NCBI RefSeq assembly: GCF_018283675.1
Contig: NZ_JAGVRK010000001.1
Location: 2,852,001 to 2,916,000, forward strand
DNA from: Metabacillus flavus
GTDB lineage: Bacteria > Bacillota > Bacilli > Bacillales > Bacillaceae
Direction: 5' to 3'
Length of the DNA: 64,000 nucleotides
Of this stretch, positions 46,740-54,994 are shown piece after piece. Position numbers and translations under genes: made by a program. The notes beneath the pieces were generated by a model. It did not search any database, was not told the DNA's origin, and worked only from the letters and a program-made list of their open reading frames with translations. Every line of letters starts with the position of its first letter. Within the stretch, counting starts at the first letter, position 1.

Positions 46740-47962
46740 CTTAACGAATCCACCTCTTTTTCCAGAGCTCTCTGAAGTCTCGCTTTCACTGCCGTTTCGT
46801 TTACAGGTTCTACACCCGGCAGGAGCACATAAAGAATTTCCGTCTCTTCATCCCAGCCTGCTGTATCAAGCTCCCTCAGCTGGTTTTTCATCAAGAGATC
46901 GATTTCATCCAGTGAAAGTCCGGCTGTATTCAGTTCAAAAATGACAAACGGCTGACCAATCTTTTCTGCCCTTTCAAGCTCTGCATTGAATCGTTTAAAA
47001 AACGAGGCAAGCTTAAAGATTCCCGTACCGGGATATCTTTCATGGTGATTCTGCTCCCGCTCATATTTGTAGGCAAAGCCAAGCCTTGTCCCCATCCACT
47101 TTAAGCACCAGTCAAGCCACTGAATCTGCTGAGATGTGCACGACTTTAAATCAATTCCATCCACTGCGAGTAAGTATCTCATCTCCCCATAAATAAAAAC
47201 CGGTCCTGCCAGCGCGGGGGATGCAGGATCATCTTCTGGAGACCTGAACAGCACATGAGAAGTTTCCTGCATCACTTTGTTAAAGAGAGATGGCATTTCC
47301 GCCATCCAATAATTCGATTTCAGCTTTCCATCTCTGTTTGTATTTATTTTGGAACGTATTGAATCCCCGTGATTGGAAATAAGGTATAAAACAAGCTGGC
47401 TGCCTTTGAATTTTTGGTTGACAATGCGCACCATTTCATTAAAAATTGTGTCTGAATCCGTAAAATGAAGCGCAGTAATCATTTCATACATTTCTGCATA
47501 CTGATCCTCTGATTCTAAAAATCTTTTTCTATAACTCTCATTTACAGATAATGCTTCGTCTAATGTTTCTTCCAGAAGTTTTTTATCCTCAGAAATTTCT
47601 TCATATAAATATGATATATCAGAATATCTTTCTTTATGAGATTTACTTGATAGTCCAGTAAAAAGCAGCAGGAAAAAGAATAGCATCATCGCTAGCATAT
47701 GATTTAAGTCTGTCAGATAAAGATATAGATCGCCACCGCTTTGATATTCGTAAGCAAGCGAGGTTAAAAAGGCGATAAAAAAAGGAATCAGACCAAAATA
47801 TAAGCCATACCTCATAGAAATAAGGACAATTGCAACAGACCAAAGCACCTCATTCAGCACAGGGAGACTGTCCGTAAAGAGGAAAACCAGGATGATGCTT
47901 AAAATGGATAGTCCAATCGCTTCAGTTAATTTTAGAATAGTATTAGATTGTCTGTAGATCAT
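46736..47962 (-). CDS. pelD: PelD, c-di-GMP receptor of the Pel machine
   Basis: 408 aa from the ATG at 47960-47962; a GTG three codons upstream is only two bases from AAAGG and is less likely. Four membrane helices (about 8-115) are followed by a coiled segment, a GAF-like domain (about 150-290) and a degenerate C-terminal GGDEF domain. The active-site motif is lost (WDEETEI at the GGDEF place), but the inhibitory-site pattern RxxD is kept as R363-ELD. This matches the PelD design, where c-di-GMP binding to the I-site switches on polymer synthesis. First gene of pelDEAFG. Confidence 0.9.
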   Translation of the reverse strand: MIYRQSNTILKLTEAIGLSILSIILVFLFTDSLPVLNEVLWSVAIVLISMRYGLYFGLIPFFIAFLTSLAYEYQSGGDLYLYLTDLNHMLAMMLFFFLLLFTGLSSKSHKERYSDISYLYEEISEDKKLLEETLDEALSVNESYRKRFLESEDQYAEMYEMITALHFTDSDTIFNEMVRIVNQKFKGSQLVLYLISNHGDSIRSKINTNRDGKLKSNYWMAEMPSLFNKVMQETSHVLFRSPEDDPASPALAGPVFIYGEMRYLLAVDGIDLKSCTSQQIQWLDWCLKWMGTRLGFAYKYEREQNHHERYPGTGIFKLASFFKRFNAELERAEKIGQPFVIFELNTAGLSLDEIDLLMKNQLRELDTAGWDEETEILYVLLPGVEPVNETAVKARLQRALEKEVDSLR

Positions 47963-47991
47963 TCGAATCACTGCCTTTTATAAAAAATAGG

Positions 47992-48020
47992 TTGAGTTCA
48001 GAAAAATAGGCTGATATGAT
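47992..48020 (+). promoter_or_regulatory. promoter of the riboswitch-GH114 transcript
   Basis: TTGAGT (47992-47997) and TATGAT (48015-48020) are spaced 17 bases, placing the start at about 48027, four bases before the aptamer. It lies only 30 bases from the divergent pelD start, so the pelD promoter must overlap this region or the riboswitch on the other strand. Confidence 0.75.
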
Positions 48021-48030
48021 TAGGACAAAA

Positions 48031-48148
48031 GGTGATGGGCAAACTTGCTGAAAAGCAAGGACGCAAAGGCATGGGTCGTCGACTTCTACATGGAAGTACC
48101 GATCGCCAGCCTGCGAAGCTACCATCCCTCGTTAAAAAACGGAGGGAT
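48031..48148 (+). ncRNA. cyclic di-GMP-I (GEMM-I) riboswitch with RBS-sequestering platform
   Basis: P1 pairs GATGG (48034-48038) with CCATC (48122-48126). The conserved GGGCAAAC, a hairpin CTTGCT-GAAA-AGCAAG (48044-48059) with a GNRA tetraloop, and GGACGCAAAGGC (48059-48070) are the class I core; CCTGCGAAGCTACCATC closes it. Downstream, ATCCCTC (48124-48130) can pair with GAGGGAT (48142-48148), hiding the ribosome site GGAGGG (48141-48146). That hairpin shares bases with the P1 3' strand, so ligand-bound P1 should free the site. An ON switch acting on translation is the prediction. No terminator T run is present. Confidence 0.92.
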
Positions 48149-48153
48149 TACAA

Positions 48154-49038
48154 ATGAATAACGTAATCAGATTTTTTGTATTGGCTTTTTTTGCTGTATC
48201 TAGTATTATTTCTTTATCTCCCGCTGCTTCTGCTTTAACGACTTCTTTTCCCGCTGCTTCTGTCCAAAATGTTTCTGCTGCAAATGGAGTGTTTGATGAC
48301 GTGAAAACCTACAAAATTTTCTACGATGCTCCCACCCCGGCTATTATCAATAAGATGAAGGCTTATGACCTTGTCATAATAGAGCCTCTTCTTTACACCA
48401 AAACCCAAATCGAAACGATTAAGGCAAATGGTACGAAAGTATTCGGCTACATCAACTCGATGGAAGCTGATAATTGGAATACCGCATTTTTGCAAAAACT
48501 TCAGCCTGCAGATTACTATCAGCAATCCAGTCAGAAATATTATATTCAGCAATGGGATTCCTACTTGATGAATATGTCTTCCCCGCACTTCAGACAATTG
48601 CTGCTTTCTGAAATTGAAGCCCAAGTTTACAGTAAAAATATGGATGGCGTCTTTTTCGACACCGTTGGAAATATAGATGATTATTTCAGCGGAAATCCGG
48701 ACGAGCTTGCCAAACAGCGCGCAGGTCTCGAGGAATTGCTTAAAAGTGTAAAAAACACATACCCTTCTCTTGGAATTATTCAGAATTGGGGCATGGAAAC
48801 TCTCAAAACAACAAGTGCAAAATATGTAGATGCAATTATGTGGGAGAATTTCAACCACAATGTTGTCTCTAAAGATGCTTGGTCTAAAAATCAGATGAGC
48901 GATTTAAAAGCCATTCAGAAGGAAACTGGACTTAAAGTTCTTACTGTTTCTTTTGAACAGCACTCTAAGAGTGAATGGTATTCCCTTCAGCAGGGATTTC
49001 TCCATTATAAGGCAACTAAAGACTTTAATAGATGGTAA
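48154..49038 (+). CDS. secreted GH114 endo-alpha-1,4-polygalactosaminidase-like glycosidase
   Basis: 294 aa with a signal peptide (residues 1-27, cut at ASA-LT) and one TIM-barrel-like GH114 domain. Candidate catalytic acids are Asp169 (MDGVFFDTVGN) and Glu231 (IMWENFN); strands YDLVIIEP, KVFGYINS and LGIIQNWG fit the family. It corresponds to the glycosidase half of Pseudomonas PelA, here split off, secreted, and placed under the c-di-GMP riboswitch and divergent from pelD. It could trim or release the Pel polymer. The substrate is inferred from context. Its terminator is at 49179. Confidence 0.88.
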   Translation: MNNVIRFFVLAFFAVSSIISLSPAASALTTSFPAASVQNVSAANGVFDDVKTYKIFYDAPTPAIINKMKAYDLVIIEPLLYTKTQIETIKANGTKVFGYINSMEADNWNTAFLQKLQPADYYQQSSQKYYIQQWDSYLMNMSSPHFRQLLLSEIEAQVYSKNMDGVFFDTVGNIDDYFSGNPDELAKQRAGLEELLKSVKNTYPSLGIIQNWGMETLKTTSAKYVDAIMWENFNHNVVSKDAWSKNQMSDLKAIQKETGLKVLTVSFEQHSKSEWYSLQQGFLHYKATKDFNRW

Positions 49039-49178
49039 TTATTATATTAGCCTAAAATACCCGGTATTTTTCGACAATAACTAGTTCTCCATTCTTAATA
49101 GACTCTAATCTACTTTAATTGACTTACATTATTTGTAGCACAGCCGTAAGATGCTGACAATATTCGAATAGGCTCAGT

Positions 49179-49217
49179 AAAACCAGACTTGCCTCAAATG
49201 CGAGTCTGGTTTTTTAT
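49179..49217 (+). terminator. terminator of the GH114 gene
   Basis: AACCAGACT and AGTCTGGTT form a nine-bp stem, extended by CG/CG-type pairs, then TTTTTT. It is 140 bases past the stop codon. The remaining 49218-49369 stretch shows nothing recognisable. Confidence 0.85.
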
Positions 49218-49369
49218 AAGGTCCTACCACCCGATATAATTCATTGTACCCATTTCTATCGACTTAGTCTATTTAGAATATTTAAAATTCAGGTAAAAAG
49301 GTAACTTATTTCGCAATAAATATTCTTCCTAACCTATTACCCTTTAATTTAGGTAAACATGCGGAATAC

Positions 49370-49406
49370 AAAAAAGAGGCTGCGGACTATTTTCCGCAGT
49401 CTCTTT
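49370..49406 (-). terminator. terminator of fruRKA
   Basis: On the minus strand AAAGAGACTGCGG pairs with CCGCAGCCTCTTT around AAAATAG, followed by a T run; seven bases past fruA. Confidence 0.85.
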
Positions 49407-49412
49407 CGCCAT

Positions 49413-51293
49413 TTATTTTATAGGCTTTTTCCAGAATCCGATGATAAGAGCTGTTACAGCTGCTCCGATAAGGATGGCGAGAATATACAATAACGGATTG
49501 CCATCTACAACTGGAATAACAAATGCCCCTCCATGAGGTGCAGGAAGCTTGATGTTAAACAGCATCGACAGAGCTCCTGCTGTCGATGCGCCGATCACCG
49601 ATGCTGGAATGACCCTTCCAGGATCTGCAGCAGCAAACGGAATCGCTCCTTCCGTAATAAAGGTAGCTCCCATAATGTAAGCCGTTTTCCCAGCTTCCCT
49701 TTCCTGCTTCGTGAATTTACTTTTAAAAAACGTTGTTGCAAGAGCCATGCCAAGTGGAGGTACCATTCCTCCAGCCATAATAGCTGCATGAGGAGCAAAG
49801 TTTCCAGCGTCAATCATCGCAAGACCGAATGTGTAAGCCGCTTTGTTCAACGGTCCGCCCATATCTACCGCCATCATGCCTCCAAGAATTAATCCAAGAA
49901 GGATTAGGTTTCCCTTACCCATCCCTATTAACCAGCCGTCAAGAAGATTCATTAACGCTTTTGCCGGTGGAATTACCACTACGATCATGATCACTCCTGT
50001 AAATAGAATCCCGAACAGCGGATAAAGCAAAACTGGTTTAATTCCTTCAAGTGCATTCGGTAACCGGCTGAATGCCTTTTTCAGAAATAAAACGATATAT
50101 CCGGCAAGGAAACCGGCAATCAGTCCCCCAAGGAAGCCTGCGTCTCCACTAGAAGCAAGCAGGCCTCCAACTGCTCCTGGTGCAAAACCGGGTCTGTCGG
50201 CAATACTCATGGCGATGAATGCTGCAAGAATCGGAATCATTAGTTTAAATGCATTTCCTCCGCCGATGGTATTCAAAATTTCTGCGATTTGGTTATAGCT
50301 TGGGTCTTTAGGATTTGCGGAGTTAATTCCGAACATGAAGGAAATTGCAATTAGTATACCTCCCCCTACTACAAATGGGAGCATATTGGATACACCATTC
50401 ATTAAATGCTTATAAAATCCCGTTCTTTGTCCTTTTTCTTTTTGGCCCTCATTGCTCTTTTGCGAGCTGCCCTGGCTGCTTTTATAAGTAGAAGCATCCT
50501 GTTTCAGGGCACGTTCGATTAGCTCCTGCGGCTTTCTGATTGCCTGGGCAACCGGCACTTCTATTACATGCTTGCCGTCAAACCGCTCCATCTCCACCTG
50601 CTTGTCAGCAGCTACGATGATCGCGGAAGCCCTTTCAATTTCATCCTGCGTTAACAGATTCTTCACTCCGCTTGAACCATTCGTTTCTACTTTGATCATA
50701 ACGCCCATTTCTTTTGCTTTAGCTTTCAGAGCGTCAGCCGCCATGTACGTATGAGCAATCCCGGTTGGACAGGCTGTCACAGCGAGAACCAGCTGTTCAA
50801 CTGAATCCGATACAGATTCCTCCTCCTCTTCAGACATCGCATCCTCTTTTGAATTGATGGCTTCCAGCACTTCATTTTCTGTTCTTGCTTCCTCCAATTT
50901 CTTTCTGAAATCAGGGTCCATTAGGAAGCTGGACAAAGAAGAGAGAGTTTCTAAATGTGTATTATTTGCCCCTTCTCCAGCTGCAATCATAAAGAACAAA
51001 TGACTTGGCTGCCCATCTAAAGACTCGTAATCGATGCCGGTTTTCGAACGGCCGAATGCAATAGCAGGACTTTTCACAGCACTTGTTTTGGCATGAGGGA
51101 TCGCAATGCCCTCTCCAATTCCTGTTGTGCTTTGTGCTTCACGGGCAAGAATCGCCTCTTTGTATAATTCACGATCATTCAGTTTTCCAGCATGATCCAG
51201 CTTATTTACAAGTTCGTCGATTGCTTCTTCTTTTGAACCCGCAGATAAATTTAGCAGGATGGTTTCTCTAGTCAGCAAATCTGTAATCCTCAT
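49413..51293 (-). CDS. fruA: fructose PTS enzyme IIABC
   Basis: 626 aa phosphotransferase that imports fructose as fructose 1-phosphate. Domain order is EIIA (1-150, phospho-His67 in GEGIAIPHAKTS), EIIB (about 165-270, phospho-Cys175 in TACPTGIAHTYM) and the membrane EIIC (about 295-626). An acidic linker (SEEEEESVSD) separates A and B. Last gene of fruR-fruK-fruA, 12 bases after fruK. Confidence 0.97.
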   Translation of the reverse strand: MRITDLLTRETILLNLSAGSKEEAIDELVNKLDHAGKLNDRELYKEAILAREAQSTTGIGEGIAIPHAKTSAVKSPAIAFGRSKTGIDYESLDGQPSHLFFMIAAGEGANNTHLETLSSLSSFLMDPDFRKKLEEARTENEVLEAINSKEDAMSEEEEESVSDSVEQLVLAVTACPTGIAHTYMAADALKAKAKEMGVMIKVETNGSSGVKNLLTQDEIERASAIIVAADKQVEMERFDGKHVIEVPVAQAIRKPQELIERALKQDASTYKSSQGSSQKSNEGQKEKGQRTGFYKHLMNGVSNMLPFVVGGGILIAISFMFGINSANPKDPSYNQIAEILNTIGGGNAFKLMIPILAAFIAMSIADRPGFAPGAVGGLLASSGDAGFLGGLIAGFLAGYIVLFLKKAFSRLPNALEGIKPVLLYPLFGILFTGVIMIVVVIPPAKALMNLLDGWLIGMGKGNLILLGLILGGMMAVDMGGPLNKAAYTFGLAMIDAGNFAPHAAIMAGGMVPPLGMALATTFFKSKFTKQEREAGKTAYIMGATFITEGAIPFAAADPGRVIPASVIGASTAGALSMLFNIKLPAPHGGAFVIPVVDGNPLLYILAILIGAAVTALIIGFWKKPIK

Positions 51294-51305
51294 CTTATAG
51301 CCTCC

Positions 51306-52220
51306 TCATCCAATTTTCTCTATTTTTACTTGTTCGAGCAGTTTTTCTGCTTCTTCCTTTGTACAAAGATCATGCGAAAAAGCTGTCGCACTTCCTGCAG
51401 CTGTACCAGCTCGAAATGCTTCTTCATAATCACTTTGCTTTGTATAAGACGCCAGGAAACCTGCCACAACCGAATCTCCTGCCCCTACAGAATTCTTTAA
51501 AATTCCCTTTGGAACGGAAGCCCTAAGAACCTGATCTTCATTAATAAACACCGCTCCTTCGCCCGCCATAGAAACAATGACGTTCCGGACACCTAAGCCG
51601 ATGAGTTTTTTACCGAAGTAAGCGGCTTCATTTACTGTGGAAACTTTTGCACGAAACAGATCTCCCAGCTCGTGATGGTTCGGCTTGATTAACAGCGGTT
51701 CAAATTGAAACGTTTCCTCTAATGCAGGACCCGTCGTATCGATTACTGTCTCTACTCCTGCACTTTTGCAGATTTCTGTAAGATTGCGGTAAAATGTCAG
51801 CGGCAGTGAGGAAGGAATGCTTCCGGCAAGGACCAGTAAATCTCCTTTTTTAAGCTGACGTATTTTTGTAATAAGCTGTTCCTGCTGCTCAATTGTAATA
51901 GCAGGACCTGAGGCATTAATTTCTGTTTCCATTCCGGTTTTTAACTTAACGTTGATTCTTGTGTTGTCCTGAACTTCAATAAAATCAGCTGTTATCAATT
52001 CTGAATGAAGGAAATTTTGTATATAATCACCTGTGAATCCTCCCGCAAAACCCAGGGCCGTACTCTCGGTTCCCAGCCGTTTCATTACTCTTGAGACGTT
52101 AATGCCTTTTCCGCCCGGGAAAAGCTGCGTTTCCTTTGAGCGATTCAGGCTTCCTAATTGAAATTCTTCCAGCTGAATTAAGTAATCAATAGAAGGATTC
52201 AATGTACATGTATAAATCAT
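51306..52220 (-). CDS. fruK: 1-phosphofructokinase
   Basis: 304 aa PfkB-family kinase converting fructose 1-phosphate to fructose 1,6-bisphosphate. N-terminal MIYTCTLNPSIDYLIQLEEF and the PfkB signatures GGKGINVSRVM and SVGAGDSVVAGFLA (catalytic Asp in GAGDS) are clear. Its ATG overlaps the fruR stop by ATGA. Confidence 0.97.
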   Translation of the reverse strand: MIYTCTLNPSIDYLIQLEEFQLGSLNRSKETQLFPGGKGINVSRVMKRLGTESTALGFAGGFTGDYIQNFLHSELITADFIEVQDNTRINVKLKTGMETEINASGPAITIEQQEQLITKIRQLKKGDLLVLAGSIPSSLPLTFYRNLTEICKSAGVETVIDTTGPALEETFQFEPLLIKPNHHELGDLFRAKVSTVNEAAYFGKKLIGLGVRNVIVSMAGEGAVFINEDQVLRASVPKGILKNSVGAGDSVVAGFLASYTKQSDYEEAFRAGTAAGSATAFSHDLCTKEEAEKLLEQVKIEKIG

Positions 52221-52972
52221 GATGCGCCCACAACCTTTATCTCAGTTTTTTCAGCATATTCTTCAAGCAAATCCTCATCAAGTTCATTCGTAATCACGAT
52301 GGCCTCGTGCAGGTCCGCAATTTTTGCAAACGCAACCTCGTCAAATTTGCTGCGGTCAGCAAGCATATAAGCCGTTTGCGAGAAGCGGATGGCGCTTGTT
52401 TTAACAGCCGCCTCCTCTGGATCAGGTGTGGTATACCCCGATTCAGCATGAATTCCGTTGACTCCCATAAAACATTTGTCAAAGCGGTATTCACTTAAGC
52501 TCGAGATAGCACGCGCACCAATCAGTGCTCTTGTTGTCTGCTTTACATAGCCGCCTATTAAATAGGTGGGAATTTGATATTGTGACAGCTCTTCTAAATG
52601 GGTAAGGCCATTTGTTACAACCATAATGTCCTTTCCTTCCAGATAGCGGATCATCTGCAGGGTAGTAGTTCCGGCGTCCAGAAAAATCCGGTCTCCGTCC
52701 TTCACAAGTCCTGCTGCAAACTTTCCTATTTTTTGCTTTTCATCAAGGTTGATATCTGCCTTTTGCGCGATGTTCGGCTCTATGCCCTTTTGATGAAGAA
52801 GTTCTGCCCCTCCATGAACCCGTTTCAGTTTTTTTTCTTTATGAAGCTGGCTTAAATCTCTTCTAATTGTAGATTCAGAAGAATGAGTAGCATCAACGAG
52901 CTCCTGGATATTAACAATTTCTTTTTCTTCAATCATGGCAAGAATCTTGCCGTGGCGCTCTGGTGTAAGCAT
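52217..52972 (-). CDS. fruR: DeoR-family fructose operon repressor
   Basis: 251 aa. DeoR HTH at the N-terminus (LTPERHGKILAMIEEKEIVN, then SSESTIRRDLSQLHKEKKLKRVHGG) and a sugar-phosphate sensor domain with FLDAGTTTLQMIRYLEG. In this family fructose 1-phosphate relieves repression. First gene of the operon and likely autoregulated through sites just upstream. Confidence 0.94.
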   Translation of the reverse strand: MLTPERHGKILAMIEEKEIVNIQELVDATHSSESTIRRDLSQLHKEKKLKRVHGGAELLHQKGIEPNIAQKADINLDEKQKIGKFAAGLVKDGDRIFLDAGTTTLQMIRYLEGKDIMVVTNGLTHLEELSQYQIPTYLIGGYVKQTTRALIGARAISSLSEYRFDKCFMGVNGIHAESGYTTPDPEEAAVKTSAIRFSQTAYMLADRSKFDEVAFAKIADLHEAIVITNELDEDLLEEYAEKTEIKVVGAS

Positions 52973-53014
52973 CGGCGCACCTCCAATAAATAGTGCCTTA
53001 TGACCACATTGTAA

Positions 53015-53110
53015 CGAAAGCCCTTACATAAATCAATCAAAAACATTCAATTTCAATCAATATTAATCTAATAATATTTAAAATCAGTCATTTTCATTCA
53101 TTATTGTTCA
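53015..53110 (-). promoter_or_regulatory. fru operon control region: cre-like site and direct repeats
   Basis: On the minus strand TGTAAGGGCTTTCG (53015-53028) differs from the cre consensus at two positions. Upstream of it the DNA is very A/T-rich and contains several near-repeats of TGAWTGA (as in GAATGAAAATGA, GATTGAAATTGAATG, GATTGATTT), a pattern fitting tandem DeoR-type operators. The exact -35/-10 was not resolved. Confidence 0.35.
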
Positions 53111-53116
53111 AAACAT

Positions 53117-53152
53117 TAAAAAAAAAACCGAACCAACTTACGGGCTCGGGCT
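53117..53152 (-). terminator. terminator of acsA
   Basis: CCGAACC and GGGCTCGG can pair imperfectly around AACTTAC; on the minus strand a nine-T run follows. It is 16 bases past the acsA stop. Confidence 0.65.
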
Positions 53153-53167
53153 AACTCTATTATTTAA

Positions 53168-54883
53168 TTAGTCTTCCATTGTCGACAAGTCACCTGCAGG
53201 CAAATCCAGCTCCCATGCTTTCAATACTCTGCGCATGATTTTTCCGCTTCTTGTTTTAGGAAGCTTATCTTTAAACTCAATTTCTCTTGGGGCAGCGTGA
53301 GCAGCCAGACCTTTCTTTACAAACGTCCGGATTTCCTCGCTCAATTCATCAGATGGCTCATAGCCGTCTCTTAAAGCAATGAACGCCTTAATGATTTCTC
53401 CGCGAACAGGGTCGGGCTTGCCGATTACCCCTGCTTCTGCGATTGCCGGATGTTCAACCAGCTTGCTTTCTACTTCAAACGGTCCTACCCGCTCGCCGGA
53501 TGTCATGATTACATCATCAATTCTTCCCTGGAACCAGAAGTATCCGTCTTCATCCATATAAGCGGAATCCCCTGATACATACCAGTCGCCAGGCATAAAA
53601 TAGGATTCATATTTTTCCTGGTTGTTCCATATCGCATGCATCATGGAAGGCCAGCCCTTTTTAATTGCCAGATTTCCCATTTGATAAGCAGGAAGTTCAT
53701 TTCCCTGATCATCAACAATGGCAGCCTTGACCCCCGGAACTGGTTTTCCCATAGACCCCGGCTTAATTTCAAGACTAGGGTAGTTGCAGATGGTTTGGGC
53801 TCCTGTTTCTGTCATCCACCACGTATCATGGATTCTTTGGCTGAAAACTTTTGTTCCCCAGCGGATTACCTCAGGGTTGAGAGGCTCCCCGACGCTAAGG
53901 ATGTGACGCAAGCTGCTGAGATTGAAATTTTTGATAATTTCATCCCCTGCACCCATCAGCATTCTGAATGCTGTCGGTGCACTGTACCAAACCGTAACCC
54001 CCAGATCTTCAATTGTCTGGTACCAGGCTTCCGGTTTGAATCTGCCTCCGACGATTACATTCGACGCGCCGTGCAGCCAAGGTCCGAATATCCCATAGAC
54101 AGTACCCGTTACCCAACCCGGGTCAGCTGTGCACCAATATACGTCATCTTCCTTCATATCAAGAACCCATTCAGCTGTCTGAAAATGCTGGATCATGGCC
54201 CGCTGAACATGCAGGACACCTTTTGGCTTCCCTGTAGAACCGGAAGTATAATGAAGGAGCATGCCGTCCTCTGCATCCAGCCACTCTATTTCAAAATCCT
54301 TGCTTGCCTTTTCCATTTCTTTTCCGAAATGTATAAAGTCGCCTTCGACCGTCTCATCTCCCACGAGAATAATGTGCTTTAGATCGGGAAGCTCATCATG
54401 AGGAATCCGTTCGAGCAGTTCAGGCGTCGTCACAATGACCTTTGCACTGCTGTCATAAAGACGGTCCTTAACCGCGCCCTCCATGAATGCTTCAAATAGC
54501 GGTCCAACAATCGCTCCTGATTTGATGGCGCCAAGAATGATAAAGTAGAGCTCTGGCGTTCTCGGCATAAAGACGAAAACCCGGTCACCTTTTTCAACAT
54601 TGGCCGCCTGGCGGAGTACATTTCCTGCCTGGTTGGATAGATCCTTCATTTCTTTAAACGTATATTTTTCGCTCCGGGAAGGGTCTCGATAATAAAGCGC
54701 AACTTTATTTTTGCGATGGGTCTCTGCATGACGATCAATTGCTTCATAGGCTGCGTTTAATTTTCCCGTTTGATGCCAGGAGAAATTCTTCTCCGCATCT
54801 TTCCAGTTAAAATTCTTATACGCTTCATCGTAGTCGTTTAGATTATAATTACCCTTCGACGCTGGCAGCGCTTCCAATTTCAT
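53168..54883 (-). CDS. acsA: acetyl-CoA synthetase
   Basis: 571 aa from the ATG at 54881-54883 (MKLEALPASKGNYNLNDYDE) with AGAGGGGG upstream. Activates acetate to acetyl-CoA via acetyl-AMP. P-loop YTSGSTGKPKGVLH, the motif YWCTADPGWVTGTVYG and the C-terminal PKTRSGKIMRR, whose Lys is the target of AcuA acetylation and AcuC deacetylation, are all present. Divergent from acuABC, the enzymes that control it. Confidence 0.97.
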   Translation of the reverse strand: MKLEALPASKGNYNLNDYDEAYKNFNWKDAEKNFSWHQTGKLNAAYEAIDRHAETHRKNKVALYYRDPSRSEKYTFKEMKDLSNQAGNVLRQAANVEKGDRVFVFMPRTPELYFIILGAIKSGAIVGPLFEAFMEGAVKDRLYDSSAKVIVTTPELLERIPHDELPDLKHIILVGDETVEGDFIHFGKEMEKASKDFEIEWLDAEDGMLLHYTSGSTGKPKGVLHVQRAMIQHFQTAEWVLDMKEDDVYWCTADPGWVTGTVYGIFGPWLHGASNVIVGGRFKPEAWYQTIEDLGVTVWYSAPTAFRMLMGAGDEIIKNFNLSSLRHILSVGEPLNPEVIRWGTKVFSQRIHDTWWMTETGAQTICNYPSLEIKPGSMGKPVPGVKAAIVDDQGNELPAYQMGNLAIKKGWPSMMHAIWNNQEKYESYFMPGDWYVSGDSAYMDEDGYFWFQGRIDDVIMTSGERVGPFEVESKLVEHPAIAEAGVIGKPDPVRGEIIKAFIALRDGYEPSDELSEEIRTFVKKGLAAHAAPREIEFKDKLPKTRSGKIMRRVLKAWELDLPAGDLSTMED

Positions 54884-54917
54884 CCCTGAATCCCCCTCTG
54901 TTCTTGATTCAATATTT

Positions 54918-54946
54918 ATTATAGTATACGAGTTGATTTTTCTCAA
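54918..54946 (-). promoter_or_regulatory. acsA promoter
   Basis: On the minus strand TTGAGA (54941-54946) and TATAAT (54918-54923) are spaced exactly 17 bases, giving a start near 54911, about 28 bases before the acsA ATG. Confidence 0.8.
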
Positions 54947-54965
54947 TTTTTAAACAATATGTTTG

Positions 54966-54994
54966 TGAAAACGCTTTATTATTTGTAGTATAAT
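54966..54994 (+). promoter_or_regulatory. cre overlapping the acuA promoter
   Basis: TGAAAACGCTTTAT (54966-54979) matches the CcpA cre consensus at 13 of 14 positions. TATAAT lies at 54989-54994, 17 bases after a TGAAAA hexamer that is part of the cre, so CcpA binding would block acuABC and could also affect acsA from upstream. CcpA control of both units is known in B. subtilis. Confidence 0.7.

Noticed and set aside
50572-50754. ORFs antisense to fruA, pelA, PBP and other long genes
   Set aside because: They lack ribosome sites and domain similarity and follow from the codon use of the real genes.
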